DNA of 64,000 nt, from the NCBI RefSeq assembly GCF_002843305.1, contig NZ_PGSG01000030.1, positions 40,604-104,603 on the forward strand, read 5' to 3'. The notes beneath the pieces are model-generated. The model saw nothing but the letters and a program-made list of their open reading frames with translations. It did not search any database and was not told where the DNA came from. This stretch comes from Streptomyces barkulensis (GTDB lineage Bacteria > Actinomycetota > Actinomycetes > Streptomycetales > Streptomycetaceae). Positions 46,891 to 55,479 of this stretch are shown here, one piece after another (positions within the stretch are counted from its first letter, which is position 1; each line of letters starts with the position of its first letter). The position numbers were made by a program, and so were the translations under genes.

Positions 46891-46905
46891 GAAGGAGCGC
46901 TCGCC

Positions 46906-48081
46906 TTGGCGTCGCACCGCAGACCGCGTACCCCTCTGCTGTCCCCCGCCTCCCGGCGCGGAGCGGTCGGATTCACCACCGCGGCCATCGCCTCCGCGAC
47001 CCTCCTGTCCCAGGGCCCGGCCCAGGCCTCGCCCGAGGACGACCGGCCCTCGATCGAGGAGGTCCGCGAGCGGGTGGACGCGCTGTACCGGGAGGCGGGC
47101 AGCGCGACCCAGAAGTACAACGCGGCCAAGGAGAAGACGGACGAGCAGCGCGAGAAGGTCGACCGGCTCCTCGACGAGGCCGCCGAGCGCGCGGACAAGC
47201 TCAACGACGCCCGCCGGAAGCTGGGCGGCTACGCCACCGCGCAGTACCGCACCGGAGGGGTCTCCGGCACCGCGGTGCTGCTCCTGTCCGACAACCCGCA
47301 GGACTTCTTCGGCCAGAAGCACCTGATGGACCGGATCACCGACCGCCAGCGCCAGGCCGTCGACGACTACCGGGACGAGCAGCGCGCCGCCCGGAAGAAG
47401 CGCTCGGAGGCCTCGGCGAGCCTGGCCGAACTCACCGACGCCCAGAAGGATCTGGCGGACAGCAAGAAGACCGTCCAGGGCAAGCTGGCGCAGGCCCGCG
47501 AACTGCTGTCGGAGCTGACCGCCGAGGAGAAGGCGCGGCTGGCCGCCGCCGAGCGCAAGCGGCGGGAGGAGGCCCGCCGCAAGGCGGCCGCCGCCGCTGC
47601 CGAGCGGGAGAGGCAGGCCGCGGAGGCCGAGCGCGAGGAGCAGGCCGAGGCGCCCGCGGACAGCGGCACGGACACGGGAACCGGCGGCACGGACACCGGT
47701 ACCGGCGGCGGCACCGGGGACGACTCGTACGCCGCGAAGGCCGACAAGGTGCTCGCCTTCGCCGAGGCCCAGCTCGGCAAGCCGTACGTCTGGGGCGCCA
47801 CCGGCCCCAACTCCTACGACTGCTCGGGCCTGACCCAGGCCGCCTGGCTCAGCGCCGGCGTCTCACTGCCGCGCACCACCTACGACCAGGTGGAGGCGGG
47901 CACCCGGATCGCCAAGGCCGACATGCGGCCGGGCGATCTGGTCTTCTTCTACGACGACATCAGCCACGTGGGCATCTACGCGGGCGGCGGCCAGATGATC
48001 CACGCGCCGAAGCCGGGCGCCGAGGTGCGCTACGAGTCCGTCGACTACATGCCCTTCCACAGCGCGGTCCGGCCGGCCTGA
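46906..48081 (+). CDS. secreted NlpC/P60 peptidoglycan hydrolase
   Basis: This 391-residue protein has a signal peptide to about residue 41 (ending PAQA), a long coiled coil (residues 48-240, Glu/Lys/Arg-rich), a Gly/Thr/Asp linker and an NlpC/P60 domain with Cys306 (YDCSGL), His354 (ISHVGIY) and His366 (MIHAP). It cleaves peptide stems of peptidoglycan, and the coiled coil probably controls localisation. The start is TTG at 46906, eight bases after GAAGGAG. It is controlled by the upstream c-di-AMP riboswitch, and a strong terminator follows. Confidence 0.92.
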   Translation: MASHRRPRTPLLSPASRRGAVGFTTAAIASATLLSQGPAQASPEDDRPSIEEVRERVDALYREAGSATQKYNAAKEKTDEQREKVDRLLDEAAERADKLNDARRKLGGYATAQYRTGGVSGTAVLLLSDNPQDFFGQKHLMDRITDRQRQAVDDYRDEQRAARKKRSEASASLAELTDAQKDLADSKKTVQGKLAQARELLSELTAEEKARLAAAERKRREEARRKAAAAAAERERQAAEAEREEQAEAPADSGTDTGTGGTDTGTGGGTGDDSYAAKADKVLAFAEAQLGKPYVWGATGPNSYDCSGLTQAAWLSAGVSLPRTTYDQVEAGTRIAKADMRPGDLVFFYDDISHVGIYAGGGQMIHAPKPGAEVRYESVDYMPFHSAVRPA

Positions 48082-48115
48082 GGCGAACGGCCCGAGCCGG
48101 GCGGCCCGAGACGAC

Positions 48116-48150
48116 CGGAGGGCGGCGGTGCCTCGCACCGCCGCCCTCCG
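48116..48150. terminator. hairpin terminator after the NlpC/P60 gene
   Basis: A perfect 16-bp stem (48116-48131 with 48135-48150) and a three-base loop CTC lie 35 bp after the stop codon. Confidence 0.75.
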
Positions 48151-48160
48151 TCCTCCGCCC

Positions 48161-48250
48161 GCGGTACGTGCGGCCGCGGTACGTGCGGCCGCGGTACGTG
48201 CGGCCGCGGTACGTGCGGCCGCGGTACGTGCGGCCGCGGTACGTGCGGCC
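48161..48250. repeat. six perfect tandem 15-bp repeats
   Basis: GCGGTACGTGCGGCC is repeated six times with no mismatch between two convergent genes. The unit contains the palindrome GTAC. The array ends three bases from the stop of the minus-strand gene. It has no spacers and is not a CRISPR array. Confidence 0.9.
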
Positions 48251-48252
48251 GG

Positions 48253-48606
48253 CTACACCCACATGACGGCGATGAAGACGTTGGCGACGGTGAGCAGGCC
48301 GATGGTGCCGAACAGCGGCGCGGGCAGCCGCTCCTCGTCCCGCTTGACGTAGACCAGGGCGAGGATCACCACCAGCAGGGTGAGCTTCACACCGATCTTT
48401 ATGTGGTCGACAGTCCGGCCGTCCGCCTCGTTCAGGCCGACCAGGGCGATGCCCGTCACCAGCATGGTGAGGGCTCCGTGCAGCATCGCCGGGACGATGC
48501 GGGCCTCGCCGGCCCCCATGGCCTTCATCTGGGTCATGAAGCCGCCGAGCAGGGCGCCGATGCCGACGATGTGCAGGCCGACGAAGAAGTGTGTGAGTGC
48601 CTCCAT
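48253..48606 (-). CDS. small four-helix integral membrane protein
   Basis: This 117-residue protein has four hydrophobic helices (THFFVGLHIVGIGALLGGF; IVPAMLHGALTMLVTGIALVG; VKLTLLVVILALVYVK; LFGTIGLLTVANVFIAVMW). Histidines lie within or near helices (His6, His12, His43), as in small haem- or metal-binding membrane proteins, but no family motif is certain. ATG 48606. Convergent with the NlpC/P60 gene across the 15-bp repeat array. Function unknown. Confidence 0.8.
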   Translation of the reverse strand: MEALTHFFVGLHIVGIGALLGGFMTQMKAMGAGEARIVPAMLHGALTMLVTGIALVGLNEADGRTVDHIKIGVKLTLLVVILALVYVKRDEERLPAPLFGTIGLLTVANVFIAVMWV

Positions 48607-48993
48607 GGCACGCGAGCGTATCCGGGACTCCCCTGCCGCCCTCGGCCAGGGCGCTCACCGGCTCCCGCCGCCACGGCCGAGGGGGACCGGGACGGACCGC
48701 CTCACCCTCGGGAGGCACACCGCCCGCCGGGGCGGCTCACTCGTCCGGGTGGTGAACGCGCGGCGCTCCCGGAGGCGTCCCCTCCTCCCCGCCGCCACCG
48801 CGAACCGGCCTCCGCGCCCGGGGAGACAAGGCCGGGACGGGCCGGGACGGGCCGGGACGGGCCGCGGAACAGCCGGGGACAGCCGGGGGACAGCCGGGAA
48901 CACCGCCCCGGCCCCCTTCCCCGTAGGGCACAATTCCCTCCCGTTGCCGGAGAGTCGGCGGCTCGGGGAGAGCCGGGGAGAGGTGGGTCGACA
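48607..48993. other. 387-bp gene-free region with short GC repeats
   Basis: This is the divergent region between two membrane protein genes. GCCGGGACGG is repeated three times at 48831-48860, followed by three variants of ACAGCCGGGG to about 48900. No promoter elements or structured RNA were recognised. Confidence 0.5.
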
Positions 48994-50328
48994 GTGGCCG
49001 TGGACACGGCGCGGGGCGGCGGTACGGCGAGCGTGCCCCCGAAGGGGACGGCGAGGCCGGCCGGTGCGGCGGGCGGCGCTCCGCCGGCCGGGGACGGCGG
49101 CTGCGCCTGCGCGGACTGCCCGCACGGGGTGCGGGAGGGCCGCCGCCGCGCACTGGCCGGGTTCCGGCGGCGGCGCGACGAACTCGCGGCCGGCATCGGA
49201 GTGCCCGCCGCCCTCGCACACTCACCCGGCGCCTCCCGCCAGTGGGTCTCAGACGAGCTGACCCAGGCGGCCCGCACCGTCGCCGAACACACCCGCGCCG
49301 AGGCCGCCTTCCGGCTGGGCGGGCTGTGGCGGCGCACCGCCGCCGCCGTCTGGGGCGCGGTCGCACTGCTGCTGGCCGGCCAGGCCGTCACCGCGGTGCT
49401 CGGCGCGGGCTGGACGACCGGGCGCACCGCCTCACTGGCCGCCGCGCTGGTCTGCGCGGCCGTGCTGACCGCCGCCGCCCGGCTGCACCGGGAGCGCGGC
49501 GGGGTGCTGGCGCCGGTGACCGGGGAGGACGGGCGGCTGTCCACCTCGCGCACGGTCGCCGCCGTCTGGGTGCTGCTGGCCTCGTACTCCGTGCTGGTCG
49601 TCGCCGTCGGACTGGCCGTCGCGCCCGGCGCGGACGCGCCCGCCCGGCTGCTCGCCGGCCTGGATCCGGGGCGCGGCGCCGGGCTGCTGACCGTCCTCGC
49701 CCTGTGCTGCGCGGTCGCCGTCACCGTGCACCGGACCGTCGCGCTGCGGGTGCGGGCGCAGCGCCTGCAGAAGGTGCGCGCCGACCGGCCGCGCGCCGCC
49801 GACCTGCTCACCGACGACGGCGGGCGCGGCGCCTTCACGGATGTGCAGTACGTGGCGGTGTGCTCGGTGGCGGCGGTCCTCGCGGCGGTACGGCTGGCCC
49901 GCCGGCCCGGCGAACTGCCGGATCTGCCCTGGGGGTTGGCGTTGCTGGTGGCGATCTCGGCGCTGACGTACCTGGCCGGGAAGTACTCCGAGGGCGGCCG
50001 GCCCGTCATCCTGTCCGTCGTCCGCTCCCGCGAGGTGGGCGACCTGGACTCGCCGATCCGCACCGGGGACGACATCGAGATCCGGGGCTCGGGCTTCGTG
50101 CCGCCCGGCGCGGAGGCGCCGGACCGGCTGGCCCGGACGACGGTGCGCATCGGCGCCGTCCACGTCCACGTCCCCCTGGTCCCGGTGGCCGGGGGCTTCG
50201 CCAACCCGGCCGACACGGTGCTGACCGTCCCCGTGCCGGTGGACGTCGAGCCCGGCCGGGTGGAGGTGCGGGTGATCACCGCGGCGGGCGTGGAGACCAA
50301 CCGCTACTCCATCGACGTCCTGGACTGA
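48994..50328 (+). CDS. multi-pass membrane protein with IPT/TIG-like C-terminus
   Basis: This 444-residue protein has an N-terminal Cys-containing segment (GCACADCPHG), then about six helices (AVWGAVALLLAGQAVTAVL; LAAALVCAAVLTAAA; VAAVWVLLASYSVLVVAVGLA; LLTVLALCCAVAVTV; YVAVCSVAAVLAAV; LPWGLALLVAISALTYLAG). The C-terminal 110 residues form a beta domain (RPVILSVVRSREVGD, IRTGDDIEIRGSGFVPPG, then alternating Val/Arg strands) resembling IPT/TIG domains. The start is GTG 48994; GTG 49000 is also possible. It probably forms an operon with the next gene. Function unknown. Confidence 0.75.
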   Translation: MAVDTARGGGTASVPPKGTARPAGAAGGAPPAGDGGCACADCPHGVREGRRRALAGFRRRRDELAAGIGVPAALAHSPGASRQWVSDELTQAARTVAEHTRAEAAFRLGGLWRRTAAAVWGAVALLLAGQAVTAVLGAGWTTGRTASLAAALVCAAVLTAAARLHRERGGVLAPVTGEDGRLSTSRTVAAVWVLLASYSVLVVAVGLAVAPGADAPARLLAGLDPGRGAGLLTVLALCCAVAVTVHRTVALRVRAQRLQKVRADRPRAADLLTDDGGRGAFTDVQYVAVCSVAAVLAAVRLARRPGELPDLPWGLALLVAISALTYLAGKYSEGGRPVILSVVRSREVGDLDSPIRTGDDIEIRGSGFVPPGAEAPDRLARTTVRIGAVHVHVPLVPVAGGFANPADTVLTVPVPVDVEPGRVEVRVITAAGVETNRYSIDVLD

Positions 50329-50384
50329 CGGACCGCCCGGAGGCCGGACCGCCGGAAGGCCGGTGGGAAGAGAGCGCTGAATCG

Positions 50385-51110
50385 ATGGACCCCCTGCACG
50401 AGCTGCTGCGGGAAGAGGCCGGCTCCTACCGGCCGGACCGGGCGCGCATGTACGCGCGGGTGAGCCGGGCCGTCTCCGCCGGGCCGGACGGCGGAGACGG
50501 CCGCTCCCGCGTCCGGGCGCGCGGGGTGCCGTGGCCCCGCGTCGCCCTCGTCGCCGTGGCCTCGACCGCGGCGCTCCTGGCCGGCGCCCACGTCCTCACC
50601 TCCCCGGTGCGCGGGGACGGTCCGGCGCGGGAGGTGGCCACCGGCCCGCTCCCGGCGGCGCCCGGCCCAAACGCCGCACGGCCCTCCCCCGCCGGCCGGG
50701 CCCCGGACGCGCCGAGCAGCGGGCCGCTGCGCTCCGAGGGCGCCGTCGCCCCCCACAGCAACGCCTACCGGGCGCAGAGCAACGTCACACTCACCACCCG
50801 CGAGCCCCTCACCTCGCTCGTGCTGGAGGTGCGGATCGCCCGGACCGGCGGCGTACGGCACACCGGAAGCCGGCGGACCCTGCCCGAGGGCGACTTCACC
50901 GTCACCGCGCGCGAGACCGGCGGCGCGCTGGTCTACCGCTGGACGCTGAAGGAGGGCCGGACCGTTCCCGCCGGGCGGCACGTCTTCGCGGCCCGGTACG
51001 ACCACGCGGCCGGTGCGCGGGAGACGGCGGGCGACGGCTACACCGCGACCGCCTCGGCGGCAAACGGCGAGCACACGGTCCGGGGCTCCTTCCCCGACCC
51101 GTCCGGCTGA
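50385..51110 (+). CDS. single-pass membrane protein with exposed beta domain
   Basis: This 241-residue protein has an N-terminal cytoplasmic stretch of 48 residues, one helix (VALVAVASTAALLAGAHVL), a Pro/Ala linker and a C-terminal beta-rich domain (SNVTLTTREPLTSLVLEVRIARTGG and following) presumably outside the membrane. ATG 50385 is about 55 bp after the preceding stop. Its last 73 bp overlap the 3' end of the convergent PspC gene. No named family is recognised. Confidence 0.7.
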   Translation: MDPLHELLREEAGSYRPDRARMYARVSRAVSAGPDGGDGRSRVRARGVPWPRVALVAVASTAALLAGAHVLTSPVRGDGPAREVATGPLPAAPGPNAARPSPAGRAPDAPSSGPLRSEGAVAPHSNAYRAQSNVTLTTREPLTSLVLEVRIARTGGVRHTGSRRTLPEGDFTVTARETGGALVYRWTLKEGRTVPAGRHVFAARYDHAAGARETAGDGYTATASAANGEHTVRGSFPDPSG

Positions 51111-52645
51111 CGGCCGCCCGGCGGCCGGGCGCACACCGCCTCACCGCTCGCGGCCCCCGCCGGCTCCCTGCCCGATCCTTCCCCCGGCTTCCCGGGGCCG
51201 TCCCCCTCCCCGGCCGCCTCGTCCGGCAGATGCTGCACGATCACGGCCTCGCCCACCCCGACGCGGACGGTCAGCCGCAGCGTGCCCCCCGGCGCGCCGT
51301 CCTCGGCCGGGGGCAGTGTGCGCCGCTCGGCGATCCCGATGCCGCCTCCCTGCGCGGTCCCCCAGCCGCCGTCCCCGGGCAGCCCGGCGAGCCGGTAGCC
51401 GCCGACGCCCACGTCGACGGTCAGCTTCACCTCGACGTCGTGGGGGACGGTGATCCGCGCCTCGCCCGCGCCCAGATCGAGCACCGTGCTCAGCGTCCGG
51501 CCCTCGCCCGGGCTCACTCCCGAGAGGTCGAGCAGGGCCGAGCCGGTGCCCAGTTCGTACCGCTCCTCGACCGCCGCCGCGCTCGCCGGGCTCCACGACC
51601 TCTCGGCCCAGTCGGTGGTGATGTCCCTCGGCAGCAGCATCGAACCCGCCAGCAGCAGGCCGGTGCACATGATCGCGAAGAACGTCCCCCCGCCGATCCG
51701 CCCGTAGAAGACGGTGACCAGCGCGCCCAGGACGAAGACGCCCAGCGCCGCGCCGAGGCCCACGGACAGCGCGACGCCCAGCGGCTGCGTGTGCCAGACG
51801 GCGGCGGCGCCGATCACCGCCGCGGCCAGGGCCAGCAGGAGGAGCGGACCGCCGATGGGCCGGCGCCGGCGCGGCGCGCCGGGCCGACCGGGGCCGGACC
51901 CGTCCCCGCCCGGCGCCTCCTTCCCGCCCGGCGCCTCCTTCCCGTACGGGGGCGCACTCGCGTACGGGGGTGTCCCCGCGTACGGGCCGGCGGACGGCTC
52001 GTCCTCCGGCCCCCACAGGTACCCGGTGTCCGCCGGCGTCTGCGGCGGCCCGTCCTTCGTCAGCGGCTCGCGCCACCACGACGGCCCGGCCGGCGCGGGC
52101 GGGGCCTGGGCCTCGGGGGGCGCGTCGGCGACGGCGTGCGCCGTCATCGGGTCCGCCGGGCTCCCCTGCTCCTCCGCGGCCGCGGTGCGGCGCCGGTGCC
52201 GGGACCAGTAGGCCGCCCCGGCGACGGCCCCGGCCAGCAGTACGGAGAACGTCTGCGTCCCGCCGTCGCCGCTGCCCAGCGAGTTCAGCAGCAGTCCGCT
52301 GCCGACGAGCGCGCACAGCACCGCGCCCAGCGTGGTCCCCTCCACCCGGCCCGTCAGCAGCCGCCGCCCCTCGTTCTCCTCCTCGCCCTCCAGCGGGACG
52401 AGCAGCCAGGCGAAGCCGTAGAAGAGCAGGCCGATACCGCCGACGACCGACAGCACGGCCAGCGTCACACGGAAGATCACCGGATCGAGGTCGTAGTGGC
52501 GGCCCAGGCCGCCGCACACCCCGGCGACGACCTTGTGCCGGCGGCTGCGGGTGAGCCGCGCCCCGGCGTCCGGGGCCTGAGGGGTTTCCGGGGCTTCCGG
52601 CGCGTCCGGCCGGGGCTCGCCGGAGGGCGGCTGGGCGTCTGTCAT
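51038..52645 (-). CDS. PspC domain membrane protein (LiaF/DUF1707-like C-terminus)
   Basis: This 535-residue protein has PspC near the N-terminus (LTRSRRHKVVAGVCGGLGRHYDLDPVIFRVTLA with two helices), several further helices, and a C-terminal beta domain resembling LiaF/adhesin-like repeats (LDLGAGEARITVPHDVEVKLTVDVGVGGYRL). Start ATG 52645; ATG 52654 is in frame. It is divergent from a PspC histidine kinase, a common actinobacterial arrangement in which this protein senses envelope stress. The C-terminal 70 residues are low complexity and run 73 bp into the convergent gene, suggesting loss of an earlier stop. Confidence 0.82.
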   Translation of the reverse strand: MTDAQPPSGEPRPDAPEAPETPQAPDAGARLTRSRRHKVVAGVCGGLGRHYDLDPVIFRVTLAVLSVVGGIGLLFYGFAWLLVPLEGEEENEGRRLLTGRVEGTTLGAVLCALVGSGLLLNSLGSGDGGTQTFSVLLAGAVAGAAYWSRHRRRTAAAEEQGSPADPMTAHAVADAPPEAQAPPAPAGPSWWREPLTKDGPPQTPADTGYLWGPEDEPSAGPYAGTPPYASAPPYGKEAPGGKEAPGGDGSGPGRPGAPRRRRPIGGPLLLLALAAAVIGAAAVWHTQPLGVALSVGLGAALGVFVLGALVTVFYGRIGGGTFFAIMCTGLLLAGSMLLPRDITTDWAERSWSPASAAAVEERYELGTGSALLDLSGVSPGEGRTLSTVLDLGAGEARITVPHDVEVKLTVDVGVGGYRLAGLPGDGGWGTAQGGGIGIAERRTLPPAEDGAPGGTLRLTVRVGVGEAVIVQHLPDEAAGEGDGPGKPGEGSGREPAGAASGEAVCARPPGGRQPDGSGKEPRTVCSPFAAEAVAV

Positions 52646-52775
52646 GGGGACCATGGTGGCGTGCCGCCCGCCCCCGGACATCAGGGGGCGTCCCGGAGGC
52701 GACCCTGAGTTCTCCGGGCCGGATCAGGGACCGACCCTGATGTCCCGCGCCACCCGTCCGTGTGACGATCGTGGC

Positions 52776-54029
52776 GTGACCACCACCGCTCCGCCGCCCG
52801 CCGCCGACTCCCCACCCCTGCGCAGGCTCTACCGCAGCTCCGAGGGGCGGCTGCTCGGCGGTGTCGCACGCGGGCTGGCCGGGCATCTGGGCGTGCCGGT
52901 CTCCTGGGTGCGGATCGTCTTCCTCGTGCTGTTCATGACCAACGGGCTGGGCGCCCTGCTGTACGCCGCCTTCTGGTTCTTCGTGCCGCTGGGCGCGGGC
53001 GGCGTCGGGGCCGCGCCGAGGAAGGCGGACGGGCCGCGGCAGGTCCGCAGGCCCGACAAGGGCCAGCTCCTGGCGGTCCTGGTGCTGGTCGTGGCGCTGG
53101 CCTCGCTGGGCTCCAACCTCCAGTTCGGCGAGGCGAACGCCTACCTATGGCCGCTGCTGCTGGCCGGGATCGGCGTGGCCGTCGTCTGGCGGCAGGCGGA
53201 CAACTCCCGGCGGGCCCACTGGGCGGAGGTCAGCCGCCGCAGGCGGCTGCTGCCCATCGCCCGCAGCGCCGCGGGCGCCCTCCTGGTCGGTGTGGGCATC
53301 ACCGGCTTCGCCGTCACCCGGGGTCTGGGACCGCATCTGGGCACGGTGCTCCAGGCGTCGCTGGCGCTGCTGGTCGGCACGGCGCTGCTGGCCGGCCCGT
53401 ACCTGGTCCGCCTCACGCAGGACCTGTCCGAGGAGCGGCTGATGCGCATCCGGGCGCAGGAGCGGGCCGAGGTGGCCGCCCACGTCCACGACTCCGTCCT
53501 GCACACCCTCACCCTGATCCAGCGCAACGCGGACAACCCCCGCGAGGTGGCCCGTCTCGCCCGCGCCCAGGAACGCGAGCTGCGGGCCTGGCTCTACAGG
53601 CCGAGCGGCACGGGCCGGGACGAGGAGGAGGAGCCGGACACCCTGGCCGACGCGGTGCGGGCGGCGGCCGCCGCGGTGGAGGACCACCACGGGGTGCCGG
53701 TGGAGGTGGTCTGCGTCGGCGACTGCCCGCTGAACCAGGGGCTGGCCGCACAGCTCCAGGCCGCCAGGGAGGCGATGGTCAACGCCGCCAAGTACGGTGG
53801 CGAGGGCGGCCCGGTGCAGGTCTTCGCGGAGGTCGAGGGGCGTACGGTCTTCGTCTCCGTGCGCGACCACGGCCCCGGGTTCGACCTGGACTCGGTGCCG
53901 CCGGACCGGATGGGCGTGCGGGAGTCGATCATCGGCCGGATGCGGCGCAACGGCGGTACGGCGGTACTGCGTTCCGCCCCCGAGGGCGGCACGGTGGTGG
54001 AGCTGGAGATGGAGAGGGCGGAAGCATGA
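52776..54029 (+). CDS. PspC-domain sensor histidine kinase
   Basis: This 417-residue kinase has PspC at residues 14-75, further helices to about 210, a HisKA_3 dimerisation region with phospho-acceptor His238 (AAHVHDSVLHTL), and a C-terminal HATPase (REAMVNAAKYGG; VRDHGPGFDLDSV; GGTVVELEM). GTG 52776. It should phosphorylate the response regulator whose ATG overlaps its stop (ATGA). It resembles LiaS/PspC-type envelope-stress kinases. No extracellular sensor domain is present, so sensing is likely within the membrane. Confidence 0.9.
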   Translation: MTTTAPPPAADSPPLRRLYRSSEGRLLGGVARGLAGHLGVPVSWVRIVFLVLFMTNGLGALLYAAFWFFVPLGAGGVGAAPRKADGPRQVRRPDKGQLLAVLVLVVALASLGSNLQFGEANAYLWPLLLAGIGVAVVWRQADNSRRAHWAEVSRRRRLLPIARSAAGALLVGVGITGFAVTRGLGPHLGTVLQASLALLVGTALLAGPYLVRLTQDLSEERLMRIRAQERAEVAAHVHDSVLHTLTLIQRNADNPREVARLARAQERELRAWLYRPSGTGRDEEEEPDTLADAVRAAAAAVEDHHGVPVEVVCVGDCPLNQGLAAQLQAAREAMVNAAKYGGEGGPVQVFAEVEGRTVFVSVRDHGPGFDLDSVPPDRMGVRESIIGRMRRNGGTAVLRSAPEGGTVVELEMERAEA

Positions 54030-54712
54030 ACGAGGAGCAGCGCCGGGAACAGCGCCGGGCCCGGGTGGTCCTGGTGGACGACCACCGGATGTTCCGCACG
54101 GGCGTCCAGGCGGAGATCGGCAACACCGCCGAGACCGGGGTCGAGGTCGTCGGCGAGGCCGCCGACGTGGACCAGGCGGTCACCGTCATCACCGCGACCC
54201 GCCCCGACGTCGTCCTGCTCGACGTCCATCTGCCCGGCGGCGGCGGGGTGGAGGTGCTGCGCCGCAGCGCCACGCTGATGGCCGACCCCGAGCACCCGGT
54301 GCGCTTCCTGGCCCTGTCGGTCTCCGACGCGGCCGAGGACGTCATCGGCGTCATCCGCGGCGGCGCGCGCGGCTACGTCACCAAGACGATCACCGGCGCG
54401 GACCTGGTCCGGGCCGTCTTCCGGGTCGCCGAGGGCGACGCGGTGTTCTCCCCGCGCCTGGCGGGCTTCGTCCTGGACGCCTTCGCCTCCACCGACGCCC
54501 CGCCGGTGGACGAGGACCTGGACCGCCTCACCCAGCGCGAGCGCGAGGTGCTGCGCCTGATCGCGCGCGGCTACGCCTACAAGGAGATCGCCAAGCAGCT
54601 GTTCATCTCGGTCAAGACCGTCGAGAGCCACGTCTCGGCGGTGCTGCGCAAGCTCCAGCTCTCCAACCGCCACGAACTCACCCGCTGGGCCACCGCCCGC
54701 CGCCTGGTGTGA
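54026..54712 (+). CDS. NarL/LuxR-family response regulator
   Basis: This 228-residue regulator has a receiver domain with phospho-acceptor Asp66 (LLDVHLPGG), acidic pair VDDH (residues 17-20) and Lys in GYVTKTI. The C-terminal LuxR helix-turn-helix contains LTQREREVLRLIARGYAYKEIAKQL. It is coupled to the kinase by a four-base overlap. Targets probably include the divergent PspC gene, by analogy with similar actinobacterial three-gene groups. Confidence 0.92.
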   Translation: MNEEQRREQRRARVVLVDDHRMFRTGVQAEIGNTAETGVEVVGEAADVDQAVTVITATRPDVVLLDVHLPGGGGVEVLRRSATLMADPEHPVRFLALSVSDAAEDVIGVIRGGARGYVTKTITGADLVRAVFRVAEGDAVFSPRLAGFVLDAFASTDAPPVDEDLDRLTQREREVLRLIARGYAYKEIAKQLFISVKTVESHVSAVLRKLQLSNRHELTRWATARRLV

Positions 54713-54748
54713 GAGGCCCTCCCGTTTAAACGATTGACCGGCATGGGC

Positions 54749-54765
54749 ATGCGATAAAATCGCAT
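54749..54765. promoter_or_regulatory. operator overlapping the leaderless promoter of the antitoxin-like gene
   Basis: ATGCGAT (54749-54755) and ATCGCAT (54759-54765) flank AAA and overlap the -10 box TAAAAT (54755-54760), which is six bases from ATG 54767. TTGACC at 54734-54739 may be the -35, with a short 15-base spacer. A ribbon-helix-helix dimer bound here would block its own promoter. Confidence 0.6.
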
Positions 54766-54766
54766 C

Positions 54767-55066
54767 ATGCCTGAGAAGAAGCCCAAGAAGCCGATCTCCG
54801 TCACTCTCGACTCAGACGTCCTCGAAGGGCTTCAACGCCTCATCCACCAGGGCGAGGCCTCCTCCATCTCCTCCGTGGTCAACGAAACCCTGCGCCATCG
54901 GCTGGAGCGCCGGCTGCAGGCGGAACGCGCCCGTGCCTACATCGAGGAGAACTTCCTCGGCGGACAGGAGTTCGCCGAGGAGGAACTCGTCGAGGCCCGC
55001 GGCATGCTGGCGGCCAGCAAGGCCAGGACGGCCGCCCGGCGCGGCTCCGGGGCATCCGCGGCGTGA
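54767..55066 (+). CDS. ribbon-helix-helix antitoxin-like protein
   Basis: This 99-residue protein begins with a Lys-rich arm, a beta strand KKPISVTLDSDVLEGLQRLI and helices typical of ribbon-helix-helix repressors (SISSVVNETLRHRLERRL). The C-terminal half is a charged helix that could wrap a partner toxin. ATG 54767 appears leaderless. It overlaps the next gene by four bases (GTGA), the standard toxin-antitoxin arrangement. Codon use is less GC-biased at the 5' end, in keeping with an accessory module. Confidence 0.75.
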   Translation: MPEKKPKKPISVTLDSDVLEGLQRLIHQGEASSISSVVNETLRHRLERRLQAERARAYIEENFLGGQEFAEEELVEARGMLAASKARTAARRGSGASAA

Positions 55067-55443
55067 ACGAGGGCATCGTCTTCGACCACCATGCGCTGCT
55101 CGCCGCCGGAGGCGGCAACCGCCGGCTTTCGGGGTTCATCGTGGCAGCGCACGAGGACCCGCTCTACAGCGTCAGCGTGCCCGCACTCTGCCTGGCGGAG
55201 GCCACACGGCAGCGTCCGGGGATCTCCGCACACTTCGCGCAGCTCCCCGCGGTGGAGGTCTCGAATGTCGACAGACTCTCCGCCGATGTGATGGGCCGTA
55301 TCGCCTCAACGCTCTTCCCCGAACAGGGATGGCCCGCGCTCCACGCGGTCGCCACCGGCATCACCACGGGCTGGGAGATCGCGACCACGGAGCCGGAGGA
55401 GTACAAGGGGTTCGGCGTTCCACTCCTTGCCGTACCCCGCTGA
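55063..55443 (+). CDS. PIN-domain-like toxin candidate, possibly degenerate
   Basis: This 126-residue protein matches the PIN fold order. VFDHHALLAA gives the first Asp (residue 8), and LCLAEATRQ gives the Glu. The expected Asp of the third motif appears as WPALHAVATG (His in place of Asp). If the fold is right, the metal site may be incomplete and the protein inactive or of changed function. GTG 55063 overlaps the antitoxin stop. The pair architecture supports a type II toxin-antitoxin module; the family call is moderate. Confidence 0.6.
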   Translation: MNEGIVFDHHALLAAGGGNRRLSGFIVAAHEDPLYSVSVPALCLAEATRQRPGISAHFAQLPAVEVSNVDRLSADVMGRIASTLFPEQGWPALHAVATGITTGWEIATTEPEEYKGFGVPLLAVPR

Positions 55444-55479
55444 CGCCCCGGCGGAAGTGCGCCGGTTCGCGCCCCGCCG

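Noticed and set aside
48161..48250. CRISPR-like array
   Set aside because: The 15-bp units are directly abutting, with no spacers and no cas genes nearby.
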